A stretch of DNA of 64,000 bases from Kitasatospora sp. MMS16-BH015 (GCF_002943525.1 NZ_CP025394.1:3782001-3846000), one strand, 5' to 3'; numbered from the stretch's first letter, positions 8,271-16,517 are shown. Numbers and translations are program-made. The notes: a model not told the origin generated them from the letters alone.

Positions 8271-8310
8271 TTGACAGCTAGAGTCAATCGGCTTTGACAG
8301 TGCTTGTCAA
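8271..8310. promoter_or_regulatory. two inverted repeats between the peptide and HTH-TPR genes
   Basis: Dyad 1 is TTGAC (8271-8275), 7 bases, GTCAA (8283-8287). Dyad 2 is TTGACA (8294-8299), 5 bases, TGTCAA (8305-8310). Their centres are about 23 bp apart, on the same face of the helix, and a further TTGAC lies at 8341-8345. They sit in the 319-bp gap between the divergent genes at 8235 and 8555 and overlap any TTGACA-type -35 box on either strand. This fits a repressor or activator site, probably for the adjacent HTH-TPR protein. A TAGATT -10-like element is at about 8476. Confidence 0.6.
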
Positions 8311-8554
8311 TCAACTTCACTCAGTCGGTTTACAAGCTGGTTGACCGATGCTGTCCGAGGCGCCCTCGCCCTACTGCCCCTTGCCCCGAGCGGGACGAAG
8401 GGGGCAGCTCACCGCCGTCCGACCCGGTGGAGGTCACTTAACAAAGAGCCCCACTCCCCCTTGGCTACGCCTGGTAGATTCTGTAAAAACGACAGTCAAG
8501 CGGGTACACCCGAGGCTGGCCGTCAGGGTCACAGGACAGGTTGACCGGAGAACC

Positions 8555-9910
8555 ATGGAGCAGACACAGAGCGGCACCAACGGCATCGGGCAGCGCCTGC
8601 GCGAACTACGTCAGCGGAAGGGCCTCAACCAACAGGACCTGGCCTCCGCCGATCTCTCGATCAGCTACGTCTCGCTGATCGAGAACGGCAAGCGGGTGCC
8701 GTCTGCTGCCGTCCTCCAGACGCTCGCCGAACGTGTCGGCTGTTCGGTCGAGTACCTGAAGACCGGGCGGGACGACGCCAAGGTCCACGAGCTGGAGCTG
8801 AAGATCGCCTTCGGCGACATGGCGATGCGCAACGGCTCCAACGGCGAGGCGCTCCAGTCCTACAGCGAGGCGCTGGCCGCCGCGCCGTTCCTCAGCCCGG
8901 AGAAGGTCCGCCGGGCCCGGATCGGCCAAGCCCTCTCCTTCGAGAAGCTGGGCCGGCTGGAGCCGGCCATCCAGCTGCTGACCACCCTCTTCCAGGACCC
9001 GGCCACCGTGCCCGGCTCCGCCGAGTGGGCCCAGCTGGCCGTGGCGCTCTGCCGGTGCCACCGCGACGCCGGCGACCACCTGCTGAGCGTCGAGATCGGC
9101 GAGCGCGCCATGCGCACCCTCGACGATCTCGGGCTCGACCTGACCGACGACCACATCCAGGTGGGCTCGACCCTGCTCAACTGCTACCAGCGCCGGGGCG
9201 ACCTGACCCAGGCCCACATCCTGGCCAACCGCCTGATCAGCTCGGCCGAGGGCACCGGCTCCCGGGTGGCCCGGGGCGTCGTCTACTGGAACGCCGCGCT
9301 GGTCGCCAGCGAGAAGGGCCACAGCAAAGAGGCGCTCGCCCTCGCCGAGCGCGCGCTGATCCTGCTCGCCGAGACGGACAACGTGCGGCACCAGGCCCTG
9401 CTCAAGGAGGTCTACGCCGGCCTGCTGCTGGAGCTGGAAACCCCTGACCTGGACCGGGCCCGGACCCTCCTGGACGAGGCCCACGTGGTGCTCCTGGAGG
9501 TCGGCACGGCCTCCGAGCAGGCCAACAGCGAGGCCCTGCTCGCCCAGGCCGCGCTCCAGATGGGTGATTCGCTGCAGGCCGCCACGCACGCCAGCCGGGC
9601 GCTCGGGCTGATGCGCAACGACCCGCAGGACGAGGCCGCCCTGCTCCGCGTCCTGCTGGCCAACGCCCAGCACCAGGCCGGGGACGTGGGCAGCGCCGAG
9701 ACCACGCTGCGGGCCGTCGTCCGTCAGCTCCAACAGATCCCGTCCACCCACACCACCGCCAGGGCCTGGCGCAACGCGGGTGACCTCTGGAAGCTGCTCG
9801 GCCGCCTCACCGAGGCCATGGACGCCTACGAGAAGGCACTCGGCCAAGCCGGTGTCCGCGGTCTCCCGGCGCCCACCCCCGTTCCCCGCTTCGTCAACGA
9901 ACTCAGCTGA
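8555..9910 (+). CDS. XRE-type HTH regulator with TPR domain (first of tandem pair)
   Basis: This encodes 451 residues from ATG 8555 (GGAGAACC upstream). Residues about 10-65 are an XRE helix-turn-helix (IGQRLRELRQRKGLNQQDLA, then SISYVSLIENGKRVPSAAVL and GCSVEYL). The rest is a superhelix of about eight TPR-like units, for example GEALQSYSEALAAAPFLSPE, EALALAERALILLAETDN and EAMDAYEKALGQAGV. HTH plus TPR is the layout of peptide-responsive regulators (PlcR, NprR, Rgg) and of Streptomyces regulators of unknown ligand. The divergent neighbour at 8235 encodes an exported peptide, and dyads lie between. It may autoregulate and respond to a peptide; that is inference. Confidence 0.85.
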   Translation: MEQTQSGTNGIGQRLRELRQRKGLNQQDLASADLSISYVSLIENGKRVPSAAVLQTLAERVGCSVEYLKTGRDDAKVHELELKIAFGDMAMRNGSNGEALQSYSEALAAAPFLSPEKVRRARIGQALSFEKLGRLEPAIQLLTTLFQDPATVPGSAEWAQLAVALCRCHRDAGDHLLSVEIGERAMRTLDDLGLDLTDDHIQVGSTLLNCYQRRGDLTQAHILANRLISSAEGTGSRVARGVVYWNAALVASEKGHSKEALALAERALILLAETDNVRHQALLKEVYAGLLLELETPDLDRARTLLDEAHVVLLEVGTASEQANSEALLAQAALQMGDSLQAATHASRALGLMRNDPQDEAALLRVLLANAQHQAGDVGSAETTLRAVVRQLQQIPSTHTTARAWRNAGDLWKLLGRLTEAMDAYEKALGQAGVRGLPAPTPVPRFVNELS

Positions 9911-9977
9911 GCCCGGTGGCCGTTCGGCGCCCGCCGAAGGGCCACCGACCGAAGCCGACCGGAGGGACGAGGGGCGG

Positions 9978-11339
9978 ATGGACGGCAACACCGCCGGCGA
10001 GCCCGGCACCGGCGGCGAGCCCGCCAGAACCACCGGCATCGGCGAGCGCCTGCGCGAGCTGCGCCGGCGCAAGGGCCTGAGCCGGCAGGACCTCGCCTCG
10101 GCGGACCTGTCGGCCGAGGCGGTGGGGCAGGTCGAGGACGGCACGCACGTGCCGTCGGCCACCATGCTCCGACGCCTCGCCGAACTGGTCGGCTGCTCGG
10201 TGGAGTACCTCAGGACCGGGCAGGACGAGGCCGCCGCCCAGGAGCGCGAGTTGAAGCTCGCCTTCGGCGACCTGGCGCTGCGCAACGGGGGTGACGGCGC
10301 AGCGCTGCGAGCGTACAGCGAGGCCCTGGCCGCCGCGCCGTTCCTGACGGCGCAGCAGGTGCGGCGGGCCCGGACGGGCCAGGCCTTCGCCTTCGAGAAG
10401 CTGGGGCGGCTGGAGACCGCAGTGCAGCTGTTCACCGCGCTCCTCGACGCCCCGGAGACCGTGCCCGGTTCGGCCGACTGGAGCCGACTGACGGTGGCCC
10501 TCTGCCGCTGCCACCGCAACGCGGGGCAGCCGGCCTTGGGCATCGAGATCGGCGAGCAGGCCCTGCGCACCCTCGACGAACTCGGCCTGCCGGTCACCGA
10601 CGACCACCTGAAGCTCGGCTCGACGGTGCTGAGCTGCTACCGGCGGGCGGGCGACCTCTCCTCGGCGCAGCAGCTCGCCAAACGGCTGATCAGGACGGCG
10701 GAGGCCACCGGTTCCCGCGTCTCGCGGGGCGTCGTGTACTGGAACGCGGCGACGGTGACCGCTGCCCGCGGACGCGTCCAGGAGGCACTCGACCTGGCCG
10801 AGCTGGCGCTGGCGCTGCTGGCCGAGAGCGACGACGCCCGCCACCTGGCCCTGCTCAAGTCCATGTACGCCTACCTCCTGCTGGAGGCCGGCCCGCCCGC
10901 CCCCGCCCGGGCGAAGGCCCTGCTGGAGGAGGCCCATCCCGTCGTCATGGAGACGGGGACGGCCTTCGAGCGGGCCAACTGCGAGGCGCTGCTGGCCCGG
11001 GCGGCGTTCCAGCTGGGCGAGACGGAGCTGGCGATCGTCCACGCCGACCGTGCGCTCGACCTCTTCCGCGGCGAGGCCCCGGACGAGGTGGCCGCGGTCA
11101 AGGTGCTGTCGGCGCACGCCCGGTACCGGGCCGGTGACGGTCCGGCGGCCGAGGCCCTGCTCGCCGAGTCCCTCACGGAGCTTGACCGGCTGCCCACGAC
11201 CGACACCACGACCCGCACCTGGCGGGAGGCGGGCGACCTCTGGAAGCTCCTGGGCCGGCTGCCCGAGGCGCTGGACGCCTACGACCGCGCCTTCGCCCAG
11301 CTCGGCATGCCCGGCCTCGCCCCCACCCGCGAAGGCTGA
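9978..11339 (+). CDS. XRE-type HTH regulator with TPR domain (second of tandem pair)
   Basis: This encodes 453 residues from ATG 9978, starting 67 bases after the first paralogue. The two align end to end, so this is a tandem duplication. The HTH scaffold is kept (IGERLRELRRRKGLSRQDLA) but the recognition segment differs (SAEAVGQVEDGTHVPSATML against SISYVSLIENGKRVPSAAVL), so it may bind other DNA or none. The TPR region retains unit boundaries such as ALRAYSEALAAAPFLTAQQ and EALDAYDRAFAQLGM. No peptide gene lies directly beside it. It is probably co-transcribed with the first and could be a modulator or a diverged receptor. Confidence 0.83.
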   Translation: MDGNTAGEPGTGGEPARTTGIGERLRELRRRKGLSRQDLASADLSAEAVGQVEDGTHVPSATMLRRLAELVGCSVEYLRTGQDEAAAQERELKLAFGDLALRNGGDGAALRAYSEALAAAPFLTAQQVRRARTGQAFAFEKLGRLETAVQLFTALLDAPETVPGSADWSRLTVALCRCHRNAGQPALGIEIGEQALRTLDELGLPVTDDHLKLGSTVLSCYRRAGDLSSAQQLAKRLIRTAEATGSRVSRGVVYWNAATVTAARGRVQEALDLAELALALLAESDDARHLALLKSMYAYLLLEAGPPAPARAKALLEEAHPVVMETGTAFERANCEALLARAAFQLGETELAIVHADRALDLFRGEAPDEVAAVKVLSAHARYRAGDGPAAEALLAESLTELDRLPTTDTTTRTWREAGDLWKLLGRLPEALDAYDRAFAQLGMPGLAPTREG

Positions 11340-11423
11340 CCCGGCCGTTGTGGAGCACCGGTCACCCCGGACCGCACCGAAACGGCCTGGTGCCGGCGCC
11401 CGGACTTGCCGCATGATCCCGTC

Positions 11424-11921
11424 ATGACGACCAGTGAGCAGGTTTTCGAGCGGCCCGGGGCGGTGGCCGGCCTCGGTGTGCGGGCCGCCCGGGGTGAGGA
11501 CTTCGGGCAGTGGCGCGAGCTGTACCGGGGGTACGCGGAGTTCTACCGCGTCGCGCAGACGGAGGAGCAGGCGGCGCTGGTCTGGTCCTGGGTGCAGGAC
11601 CCGGGGCACGAGGTGAACGCCCTGGTCGTCGAGGACGCGGACGGCCGGCTGCTCGGGCTCGCGCACTACCGGACCTTCGCCCGCCCGCTGTCGGCGAGCA
11701 CCGGCTGCTTCCTCGACGACCTGTTCGTCGCCCCCGCCGCGCGGGGCACCGGCGCCGCCGACCTGCTGCTCGGGCGCCTCGGCGAGCTGGCCGCCGAGCA
11801 CGGCTGGAGCGTGGTGCGGTGGATCACCGCCGACGACAACCACCGGGCCCGGGGCAAGTACGACCAGGTCGCCACCCGGACGATGTGGATCACCTACGAC
11901 ATGCCGCCGGCCGTCGGCTGA
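11424..11921 (+). CDS. GNAT-family N-acetyltransferase
   Basis: This encodes 165 residues from ATG 11424. The GNAT fold is shown by the start VRAARGEDFGQWRELYRGY, the beta4 segment FLDDLFVAPAARGTGAADLL (acetyl-CoA loop, RGTGAA) and the following LGELAAEHGWSVVRWITADDN. Such enzymes move an acetyl group from acetyl-CoA to an amine; the substrate is unknown. No Shine-Dalgarno precedes the ATG and a CATGAT hexamer lies 7 bases upstream, so the mRNA may be leaderless. It is a stand-alone gene between the HTH-TPR pair and the reductase gene. Confidence 0.88.
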   Translation: MTTSEQVFERPGAVAGLGVRAARGEDFGQWRELYRGYAEFYRVAQTEEQAALVWSWVQDPGHEVNALVVEDADGRLLGLAHYRTFARPLSASTGCFLDDLFVAPAARGTGAADLLLGRLGELAAEHGWSVVRWITADDNHRARGKYDQVATRTMWITYDMPPAVG

Positions 11922-12014
11922 GCCCACCCCGGGCGGGCGGAATACCGCCCGCCCCCGGCCGGTTCACGCTGCGGGAGCGGCGGTTCGACGACAGCGGTAC
12001 GGGGAGAGGGCGGC

Positions 12015-12953
12015 GTGGCGATGCGGATCCTGGTCGTGGGGGCGGGAGCCACCGGGGGTTACTACGGCGGCCGGCTGGCGCTGGCCGGGCGGTCGGTGGA
12101 CTTCCTGGTGCGGCCCGGCCGGGCGGCGGTGCTGCGCGAGCGCGGCCTGCGGCTGGTCGGGTACGGCGAGCCGGGCGAGCTGCGGCCCAGCCTGGTGCTG
12201 CCCGGGCAGCTGGACGGCCCGTACGACCTGGTGCTGCTCTCGGTGAAGGCGCCCGCCCTGGCCGGGGCGATCGCCGATCTGGCCCCCGCGGTCGGGCCGG
12301 GCACAGCGGTGCTGCCCTTCCTCAACGGGATGGCCCACCTGGACGCCCTGGCCAAGGAGTTCGGCCCGCAGGCCGTGCTCGGCGGGGTGGTCAAGGTGCT
12401 CGGCACCCTGGACGACACCGGCGATGTCCGGGTGCTCGGCCCGCTCCCCGGCGGGGCCGCCGCCACCATGACCTTCGGCGAGCTCGACGGCGGCCTGACG
12501 CCCCGGATCGAGCTGGTCCGCCGGGAGCTCGCCGTGCCCGGCTTCGAGCTGGACGTCTCGCCCGACATCCGCACCGCGATGTGGCACAAGTGGGCCTTCA
12601 TCAGCACGCTCGGCGCCCTCACCACCCTGATGCGCGGCTCGGTCGGCGAGATCGCCTCGGCCGGCGGGGCCTGGCTCGGCCCCGCGATCCTGGCCGAGGC
12701 GGCGGCGGTGGCCGAGGCCGCCGGCCACCCGCTGCCGGACGCCCTGCTCGTCGGCATCGCCCACGGCCTGCGCAGCACCGACTCCCCCGACACCGCCTCG
12801 CTCTACCGCGACACGGCCGCCGGCCTGCCGACCGAGGCCGAGCACATCCTCGGCGACCTCACCGCCCGGGCCCGCGCCCTCGGCGTCCCGACCCCACTGC
12901 TCGACCTCGCCACCCTCCAACTCCGGGTCCACGAGGGCCGCCTGGCCGGCTAG
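12015..12953 (+). CDS. 2-dehydropantoate 2-reductase (ApbA/PanE) family protein
   Basis: This encodes 312 residues from GTG 12015 (GGGGAGAGGG upstream; ATG 12021 is the alternative). The N-terminal Rossmann motif is ILVVGAGATGGYYGGRLALAG, followed by the family segments VLLSVKAPALAGAI and LPFLNGMAHLDAL. The C-terminal helical domain has MWHKWAFISTLGALTTLMRG, which carries the catalytic Lys. Members reduce ketopantoate with NADPH for pantothenate synthesis or act on related 2-keto acids; this one, standing alone, may be a paralogue rather than the housekeeping PanE. Confidence 0.88.
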   Translation: MAMRILVVGAGATGGYYGGRLALAGRSVDFLVRPGRAAVLRERGLRLVGYGEPGELRPSLVLPGQLDGPYDLVLLSVKAPALAGAIADLAPAVGPGTAVLPFLNGMAHLDALAKEFGPQAVLGGVVKVLGTLDDTGDVRVLGPLPGGAAATMTFGELDGGLTPRIELVRRELAVPGFELDVSPDIRTAMWHKWAFISTLGALTTLMRGSVGEIASAGGAWLGPAILAEAAAVAEAAGHPLPDALLVGIAHGLRSTDSPDTASLYRDTAAGLPTEAEHILGDLTARARALGVPTPLLDLATLQLRVHEGRLAG

Positions 12954-12990
12954 CCGGGAGCCCGGGGCGAAGCTGCGGGGCATGAACGCG

Positions 12991-13140
12991 CCGGGTGCGG
13001 ACGCGCCGAGGGCACACGGGCCGGGTGCGGACGCGCCGGGTACGGACGCGGCGGGTACGGACGCGCCGAGGGCACACGGGCCGGGTGCGGACGCGCCGGG
13101 TACGGACGCGGCGGGTACGGACGCGCCGAGGGCACACGGG
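12991..13140. repeat. 60-bp minisatellite built from 15-bp units
   Basis: 13021-13080 and 13081-13140 are identical 60-base blocks, and 12991-13020 is a partial copy. Each block contains 15-base subunits of the form GCGGGTACGGACGCG, ending in GAGGGCACACGGGCC. The array fills the gap between the convergent reductase and RraA-like genes. A frame across it would code for a 20-residue Gly/Ala/Asp repeat, but with no ribosome site and no family it is unlikely to be a gene. Slippage or recent duplication explains the exactness. Confidence 0.92.
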
Positions 13141-13163
13141 CCGGCGGTGGGCCTGTCGGGGTG

Positions 13164-13805
13164 TCAGCCCTCGAAGCCCACGGCGGCCAGGGCCTGCTCG
13201 ATCTTCGCGCGGTGGGCCGCCTCCCAGTCGTCCAGGGTCTCGGCGGCCTCCTTGGCCAGGCGGGTGCGGGCGGCGGCCAGGATCTCCTCGCGGCGGGCCG
13301 CGGGGACCACCACCACGCCCTCCTCGTCGGCCACCACGATGTCGCCGGGGCCGACCAGCACGCCGCCGCAGCGCACCTGGGTGCCGTGCTCGCCCAGCGC
13401 CGCCTTGCTGCCGGGGATCGGGATGGCGCCCCGGGCGAAGACCGGGAAGCCGGCCTCGCGGGCCTCGGCCACGTCGCGGATCAGCCCGTCCAGGACGAAG
13501 GCCGTGACGCCCCGGCGCTGGGCCACGGCGCAGACGTTGCCGCCGGCCAGCGCGTAGTCCAGGTCACCGGATTCGGCCACGATCACCGCACCGGGCTCGG
13601 CCCGGTAGATCGCGGCGTGCAGCATCAGATTGTCCCCGGGCGGGCACTTGACCGTGAAGGCCGGCCCGGCCACCCGGGCCGACCCGGCCCAGAGCGGCCG
13701 GATCCCGATGTCCATCACCTGGGCCCGGCCGAGCAGATCGGCCAGCGTGGTGGTCGGGACGTCCTGGTAGCGGAGGTCCTGCCGGTCGTCGGTGTCGAGT
13801 GCCAT
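13164..13805 (-). CDS. RraA-like / 4-hydroxy-4-methyl-2-oxoglutarate aldolase family protein
   Basis: This encodes 213 residues from ATG 13805 (GAAGGA about 10 upstream; an in-frame GTG at 13823 would add 6 residues). Family marks are TTTLADLLGRAQVMDIGIRPL, GPAFTVKCPPGDNLMLHAAI, the metal/active-site region VLDGLIRDVAEAREAGFPVFA, and CGGVLVGPGDIVVADEEGVVVVPA. Relatives include RNase E inhibitor RraA and class II HMG/oxaloacetate aldolases; in actinobacteria the aldolase or decarboxylase role is likelier. Its 3' end abuts the minisatellite. Confidence 0.87.
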   Translation of the reverse strand: MALDTDDRQDLRYQDVPTTTLADLLGRAQVMDIGIRPLWAGSARVAGPAFTVKCPPGDNLMLHAAIYRAEPGAVIVAESGDLDYALAGGNVCAVAQRRGVTAFVLDGLIRDVAEAREAGFPVFARGAIPIPGSKAALGEHGTQVRCGGVLVGPGDIVVADEEGVVVVPAARREEILAAARTRLAKEAAETLDDWEAAHRAKIEQALAAVGFEG

Positions 13806-13889
13806 CGCGGAGACGTCCTTCACGGGTGGTGTCCGAACAACTGCCGGTACAGACGCTAACCCCCGGCGGCGTGACCCGGCAGGCCGGCC

Positions 13890-14663
13890 CTACGCCGGCC
13901 GGGCCGGGCGGCCGGCCACCCAGTAGGCGAGCCCGACCAGCACGGCGCCGCCGACCGCGTTGCCCGGCACCACGTACAGCAGGGTGCGCAGCAGGCCGCC
14001 GACGCTCGCCGACCCGTCGAGCACGCCCAGCGCGTAGAGGGCCATGTCGGCCACGCAGTGCTCGAAGCCAACCGCGACGAAGACCAGCACCGGCAGCCAG
14101 AGCACCAGCGCCTTCGCCCCGTCCCCCTCGACCCGGCCGAACATCCAGACCGCCAGGCAGACCAGGAAGTTGCAGAGCACCCCGCGCCAGAACAGCTCCC
14201 CGCCGCCGAGCGCCTCCTTGCCGTGCACCAGCTCCGCCAGCATCCGCTGCGCCGCCGGCGCGGCCAGCACTCCGGAGGCGTGCACCAGGGCCGCGAAGCC
14301 GAACGCCCCGGCCAGGTTGCCCAGCAGCGAGAAGCCCCAGCTGCCGGCCAGGTCGCGCCGGCCCGTGCGGCCGGCGAGGGCGCCGACCGTCATCACCAGC
14401 ACGTTGCTGGTGAACAGCTGCGCCCCGGCGAACATCACCATGGTCAGCGCGATCGGGAAGACCGCCCCCTCGACCAGCTTCACCCAGGGCGAGTGGCCCG
14501 CCACCAGCGGCGAGACGGCCGCGAGCAGCAGCACCTCGCCCACCCCGATGAACGCCCCCGCGAGCATCGAGGAGACCAGCATCCGTCCGGGGCTGCGCAG
14601 TTCGGCGGCCTTGCGGACGGCGGTCTCCGCCGTGGCGTCGAGACTCTCAGCTACACCGATCAC
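13890..14663 (-). CDS. formate/nitrite transporter (FNT) family membrane channel
   Basis: This encodes 257 residues from GTG 14663. There are six hydrophobic segments typical of the FNT pentameric channels that carry formate, nitrite or hydrosulfide. Signatures include MLAGAFIGVGEVLLLA in the first helix, LFTSNVLVMTVGALAGR after helix 2, the conserved NFLVCLAVWM of helix 4, and the Glu-His of VGFEHCVADM in the Asn/His region near helix 5. The anion cannot be told. No formate or nitrite enzyme is beside it; the RraA-like gene downstream is separated by 66 bases. Confidence 0.9.
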   Translation of the reverse strand: MIGVAESLDATAETAVRKAAELRSPGRMLVSSMLAGAFIGVGEVLLLAAVSPLVAGHSPWVKLVEGAVFPIALTMVMFAGAQLFTSNVLVMTVGALAGRTGRRDLAGSWGFSLLGNLAGAFGFAALVHASGVLAAPAAQRMLAELVHGKEALGGGELFWRGVLCNFLVCLAVWMFGRVEGDGAKALVLWLPVLVFVAVGFEHCVADMALYALGVLDGSASVGGLLRTLLYVVPGNAVGGAVLVGLAYWVAGRPARPA

Positions 14664-14742
14664 GACCCCGACGCTACTGCGGCCGCACCGGCCGCCACCC
14701 CCGACGAACGCCCCCTCCGCCAGGGACTTGGGTCACTTCCAC

Positions 14743-14802
14743 GGCCCGTGGACGACGGCCCCGTGGGCGAGAGGCCCGTGGACGAGGGGCCTGTCGGCGA
14801 GG
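14743..14802. repeat. 15-bp tandem repeat, four imperfect copies
   Basis: Units 14743-14757, 14758-14772, 14773-14787 and 14788-14802 share the pattern GGCCCGTGGACGAGG with one to three changes each. They lie in the 222-bp gap between the FNT gene (leftward from 14663) and the 3' end of the SDR gene (14887), where no gene is seen. The 15-base period matches that of the minisatellite 1.7 kb to the left. Confidence 0.8.
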
Positions 14803-14886
14803 GGCCGCGAGGTCGGCGAAGGTGGGGTGGCGGCGGTGGGCACCGCCGCCCGCACCCCGGCGGCCGTCCGCCACCGGGCCGCCTGC

Positions 14887-15831
14887 TCAGCTGACGGCTG
14901 CCGCGCCGGCCGCGAAGTAGTGGCCCGCGTCGAGGTCGGCGATCAGGCCCGGGTGGGTCGGCGCCCAGCCGAGCAGCTCGCGGGTGCGGTCGGCGGCGAC
15001 CGGGTTGTCCAGGCCGATGAAGGGGGCCAGGAACCCGAAGTACTCCGCCGTCCGCTCGGCCGGGACGGCCTCGGCCTTCAGCCCCAGGCCCCGCCCGATC
15101 GCCTCGGCGATCTCCCGATGGGTCACGCCCGTGTCCCCGACGGCGTGCAGCCTGGAGCCGGCCGGGGCCTGCTCCAGGGCGAGCCGGAACACCCGGACGG
15201 CGTCCAGGGTGTGGCAGGCGGGCCAGCGGTTGGCGCCCTCGCCCGGGTACCCCGCGTACCCCGCGGCCCGGGCAAAGCCGATCAGCGCGGGCGTGAAGCC
15301 GTGCCGGTCCAGGTCGCTGTGCACCAGCGGCGGCAGCCGCACCGCCGAGGAGCGCACACCGGCCCCGGCCATCGCGACCACCAGGTTCTCGGTGTCGGCC
15401 CGGGGCCCGGCCGGGGCGGCCTCCTCCTCCGTGCTCGGCCGCTCCGCCCGGCCGCCGGAGCCGCCGGAGCCGCCGAGCGCGAGCGTCAGCGTGCCGGAGG
15501 CGATGACCAACGGCCGGCCGGAGCCGGCCAGCGCCTCGCCGAGCGCCGTGACCGCCCGCCGGTCGGCCGCGACGGCGTCCAGGAAGCCGCCGGTGCGCAT
15601 CTCCTCGTGCTTGAACGCCAGGTGGACGACACCGTCGGCGGCCGAGGCGGCGGCGCGCAGACCGTCGAGGTCGTCGAGGTCGCCCCGGCGCACCTCGGCG
15701 CCGAGCGCGGCGACGGCGGCCGCCGAGGAGTCGGAGCGGGCCAGGCCGGTGACGCGGTGCCCGGCGGCGAGCAGCTCCGGGACGAGGACGGAACCCAGGT
15801 GACCGGAAGCACCGGTGACGAAGACGTGCAT
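14887..15831 (-). CDS. atypical short-chain dehydrogenase (NAD(P)-dependent epimerase type)
   Basis: This encodes 314 residues from ATG 15831. The N-terminus MHVFVTGASGHLGSVLVPEL is the GxxGxxG dinucleotide-binding loop of the extended/atypical SDR class, with DGVVHLAFKHEE after strand 4. The catalytic Tyr-x3-Lys is not evident; the position near ENLVVAMAGAG lacks it, as in NmrA-like members. It is divergent from a TetR gene with strong inverted repeats between them, so it is almost surely its target. It probably reduces a small electrophile or ligand that TetR senses; the substrate is unknown. Confidence 0.87.
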   Translation of the reverse strand: MHVFVTGASGHLGSVLVPELLAAGHRVTGLARSDSSAAAVAALGAEVRRGDLDDLDGLRAAASAADGVVHLAFKHEEMRTGGFLDAVAADRRAVTALGEALAGSGRPLVIASGTLTLALGGSGGSGGRAERPSTEEEAAPAGPRADTENLVVAMAGAGVRSSAVRLPPLVHSDLDRHGFTPALIGFARAAGYAGYPGEGANRWPACHTLDAVRVFRLALEQAPAGSRLHAVGDTGVTHREIAEAIGRGLGLKAEAVPAERTAEYFGFLAPFIGLDNPVAADRTRELLGWAPTHPGLIADLDAGHYFAAGAAAVS

Positions 15832-15885
15832 GCGAGAGACCTCCCGGACGCGTTCGGCCACCCGCCAGTGGACGGGGCGGCCGAG

Positions 15886-15945
15886 CTGATGTCACTTGAT
15901 GACGTCACTCTACGCCTGATGTCATCAAGTGTCATCACTATGATG
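15886..15945. promoter_or_regulatory. TetR operator and overlapping divergent promoters
   Basis: CACTTGATGAC (15893-15903) is repeated as its exact reverse complement GTCATCAAGTG (15921-15931). The perfect dyad TGATG-T-CATCA lies at 15918-15928, and further TGATGTCA and GTCATCA copies fill the interval. The region is only 6 bases from the TetR start and 55 from the SDR start, so binding would block both. This is the layout of an autoregulated TetR/SDR pair. Confidence 0.82.
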
Positions 15946-15950
15946 AGGGC

Positions 15951-16517
15951 ATGGGTAGATGGGAGCCGAACGCGCGAGGCCGGCTGGGGCAGGCCGCGAT
16001 GGAGCTGTACGCCGAGCGCGGCTTCGACCAGACCACCGTCGCGGAGATCGCCGAACGGGCCGGCCTGACCGCCCGGACCTTCTTCCGCCACTACGCCGAC
16101 AAACGCGACGTGCTGTTCGGCGGCACGGCGCCGCTCACCGCCGCGGTGACCGGCGCCGTGGCCGCGGCCCCGGCCGGGGCGCGGCCCTTCGCCGTGGTCG
16201 GCCTGGCCGTGGAGGCCGCCGCCGAGCTGATCCAGCAGGCGCCCGAGCAGGTGGTGCTGCGCCAGGCGATCATCGACGCCCACCCCGAGCTGCGGGAGCG
16301 CGAGCTGGTCAAACTCGCCGACCTCGCCACCGCCCTCGCCGTCGCGCTCACCGACCGCGGCCTCGACCCCTGGCCCGCCCGCCTCGCCGCCGAGGCCGGG
16401 CTGGCCGCCTTCCGGGTCGCCTTCGCCCGCTGGATCGCCGACTCCGCCGCCGGCCCGCTGACGCTCGCCGTCCGCAACTCCTTCGAAGACCTGACGGCCA
16501 CCGTCACCCCGGCATAG
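15951..16517 (+). CDS. TetR-family repressor
   Basis: This encodes 188 residues from ATG 15951 (GAGGGC upstream). The DNA-binding part GQAAMELYAERGFDQTTVAE and AGLTARTFFRHYADKRDVLF is a classic TetR helix-turn-helix. The C-terminal domain is helical and ligand-binding, close to Streptomyces TetR regulators of oxidoreductases. It is divergent from the SDR gene and shares the operator at 15886-15945, so it probably represses both until a small molecule binds. The SnoaL-like gene starts 37 bases downstream and may be in the same transcript. Confidence 0.93.
   Translation: MGRWEPNARGRLGQAAMELYAERGFDQTTVAEIAERAGLTARTFFRHYADKRDVLFGGTAPLTAAVTGAVAAAPAGARPFAVVGLAVEAAAELIQQAPEQVVLRQAIIDAHPELRERELVKLADLATALAVALTDRGLDPWPARLAAEAGLAAFRVAFARWIADSAAGPLTLAVRNSFEDLTATVTPA

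Noticed and set aside
9903..11927. Open frame of 674 codons on the minus strand
   Set aside because: It is antisense to the second HTH-TPR and GNAT genes, with no family features.
12991..13140. CRISPR array
   Set aside because: Contiguous tandem units without unique spacers.
12982..13557. Repeat-coding frame (Gly/Ala/Asp 20-residue repeats)
   Set aside because: It arises from the minisatellite and continues antisense into the RraA-like gene; no ribosome site.
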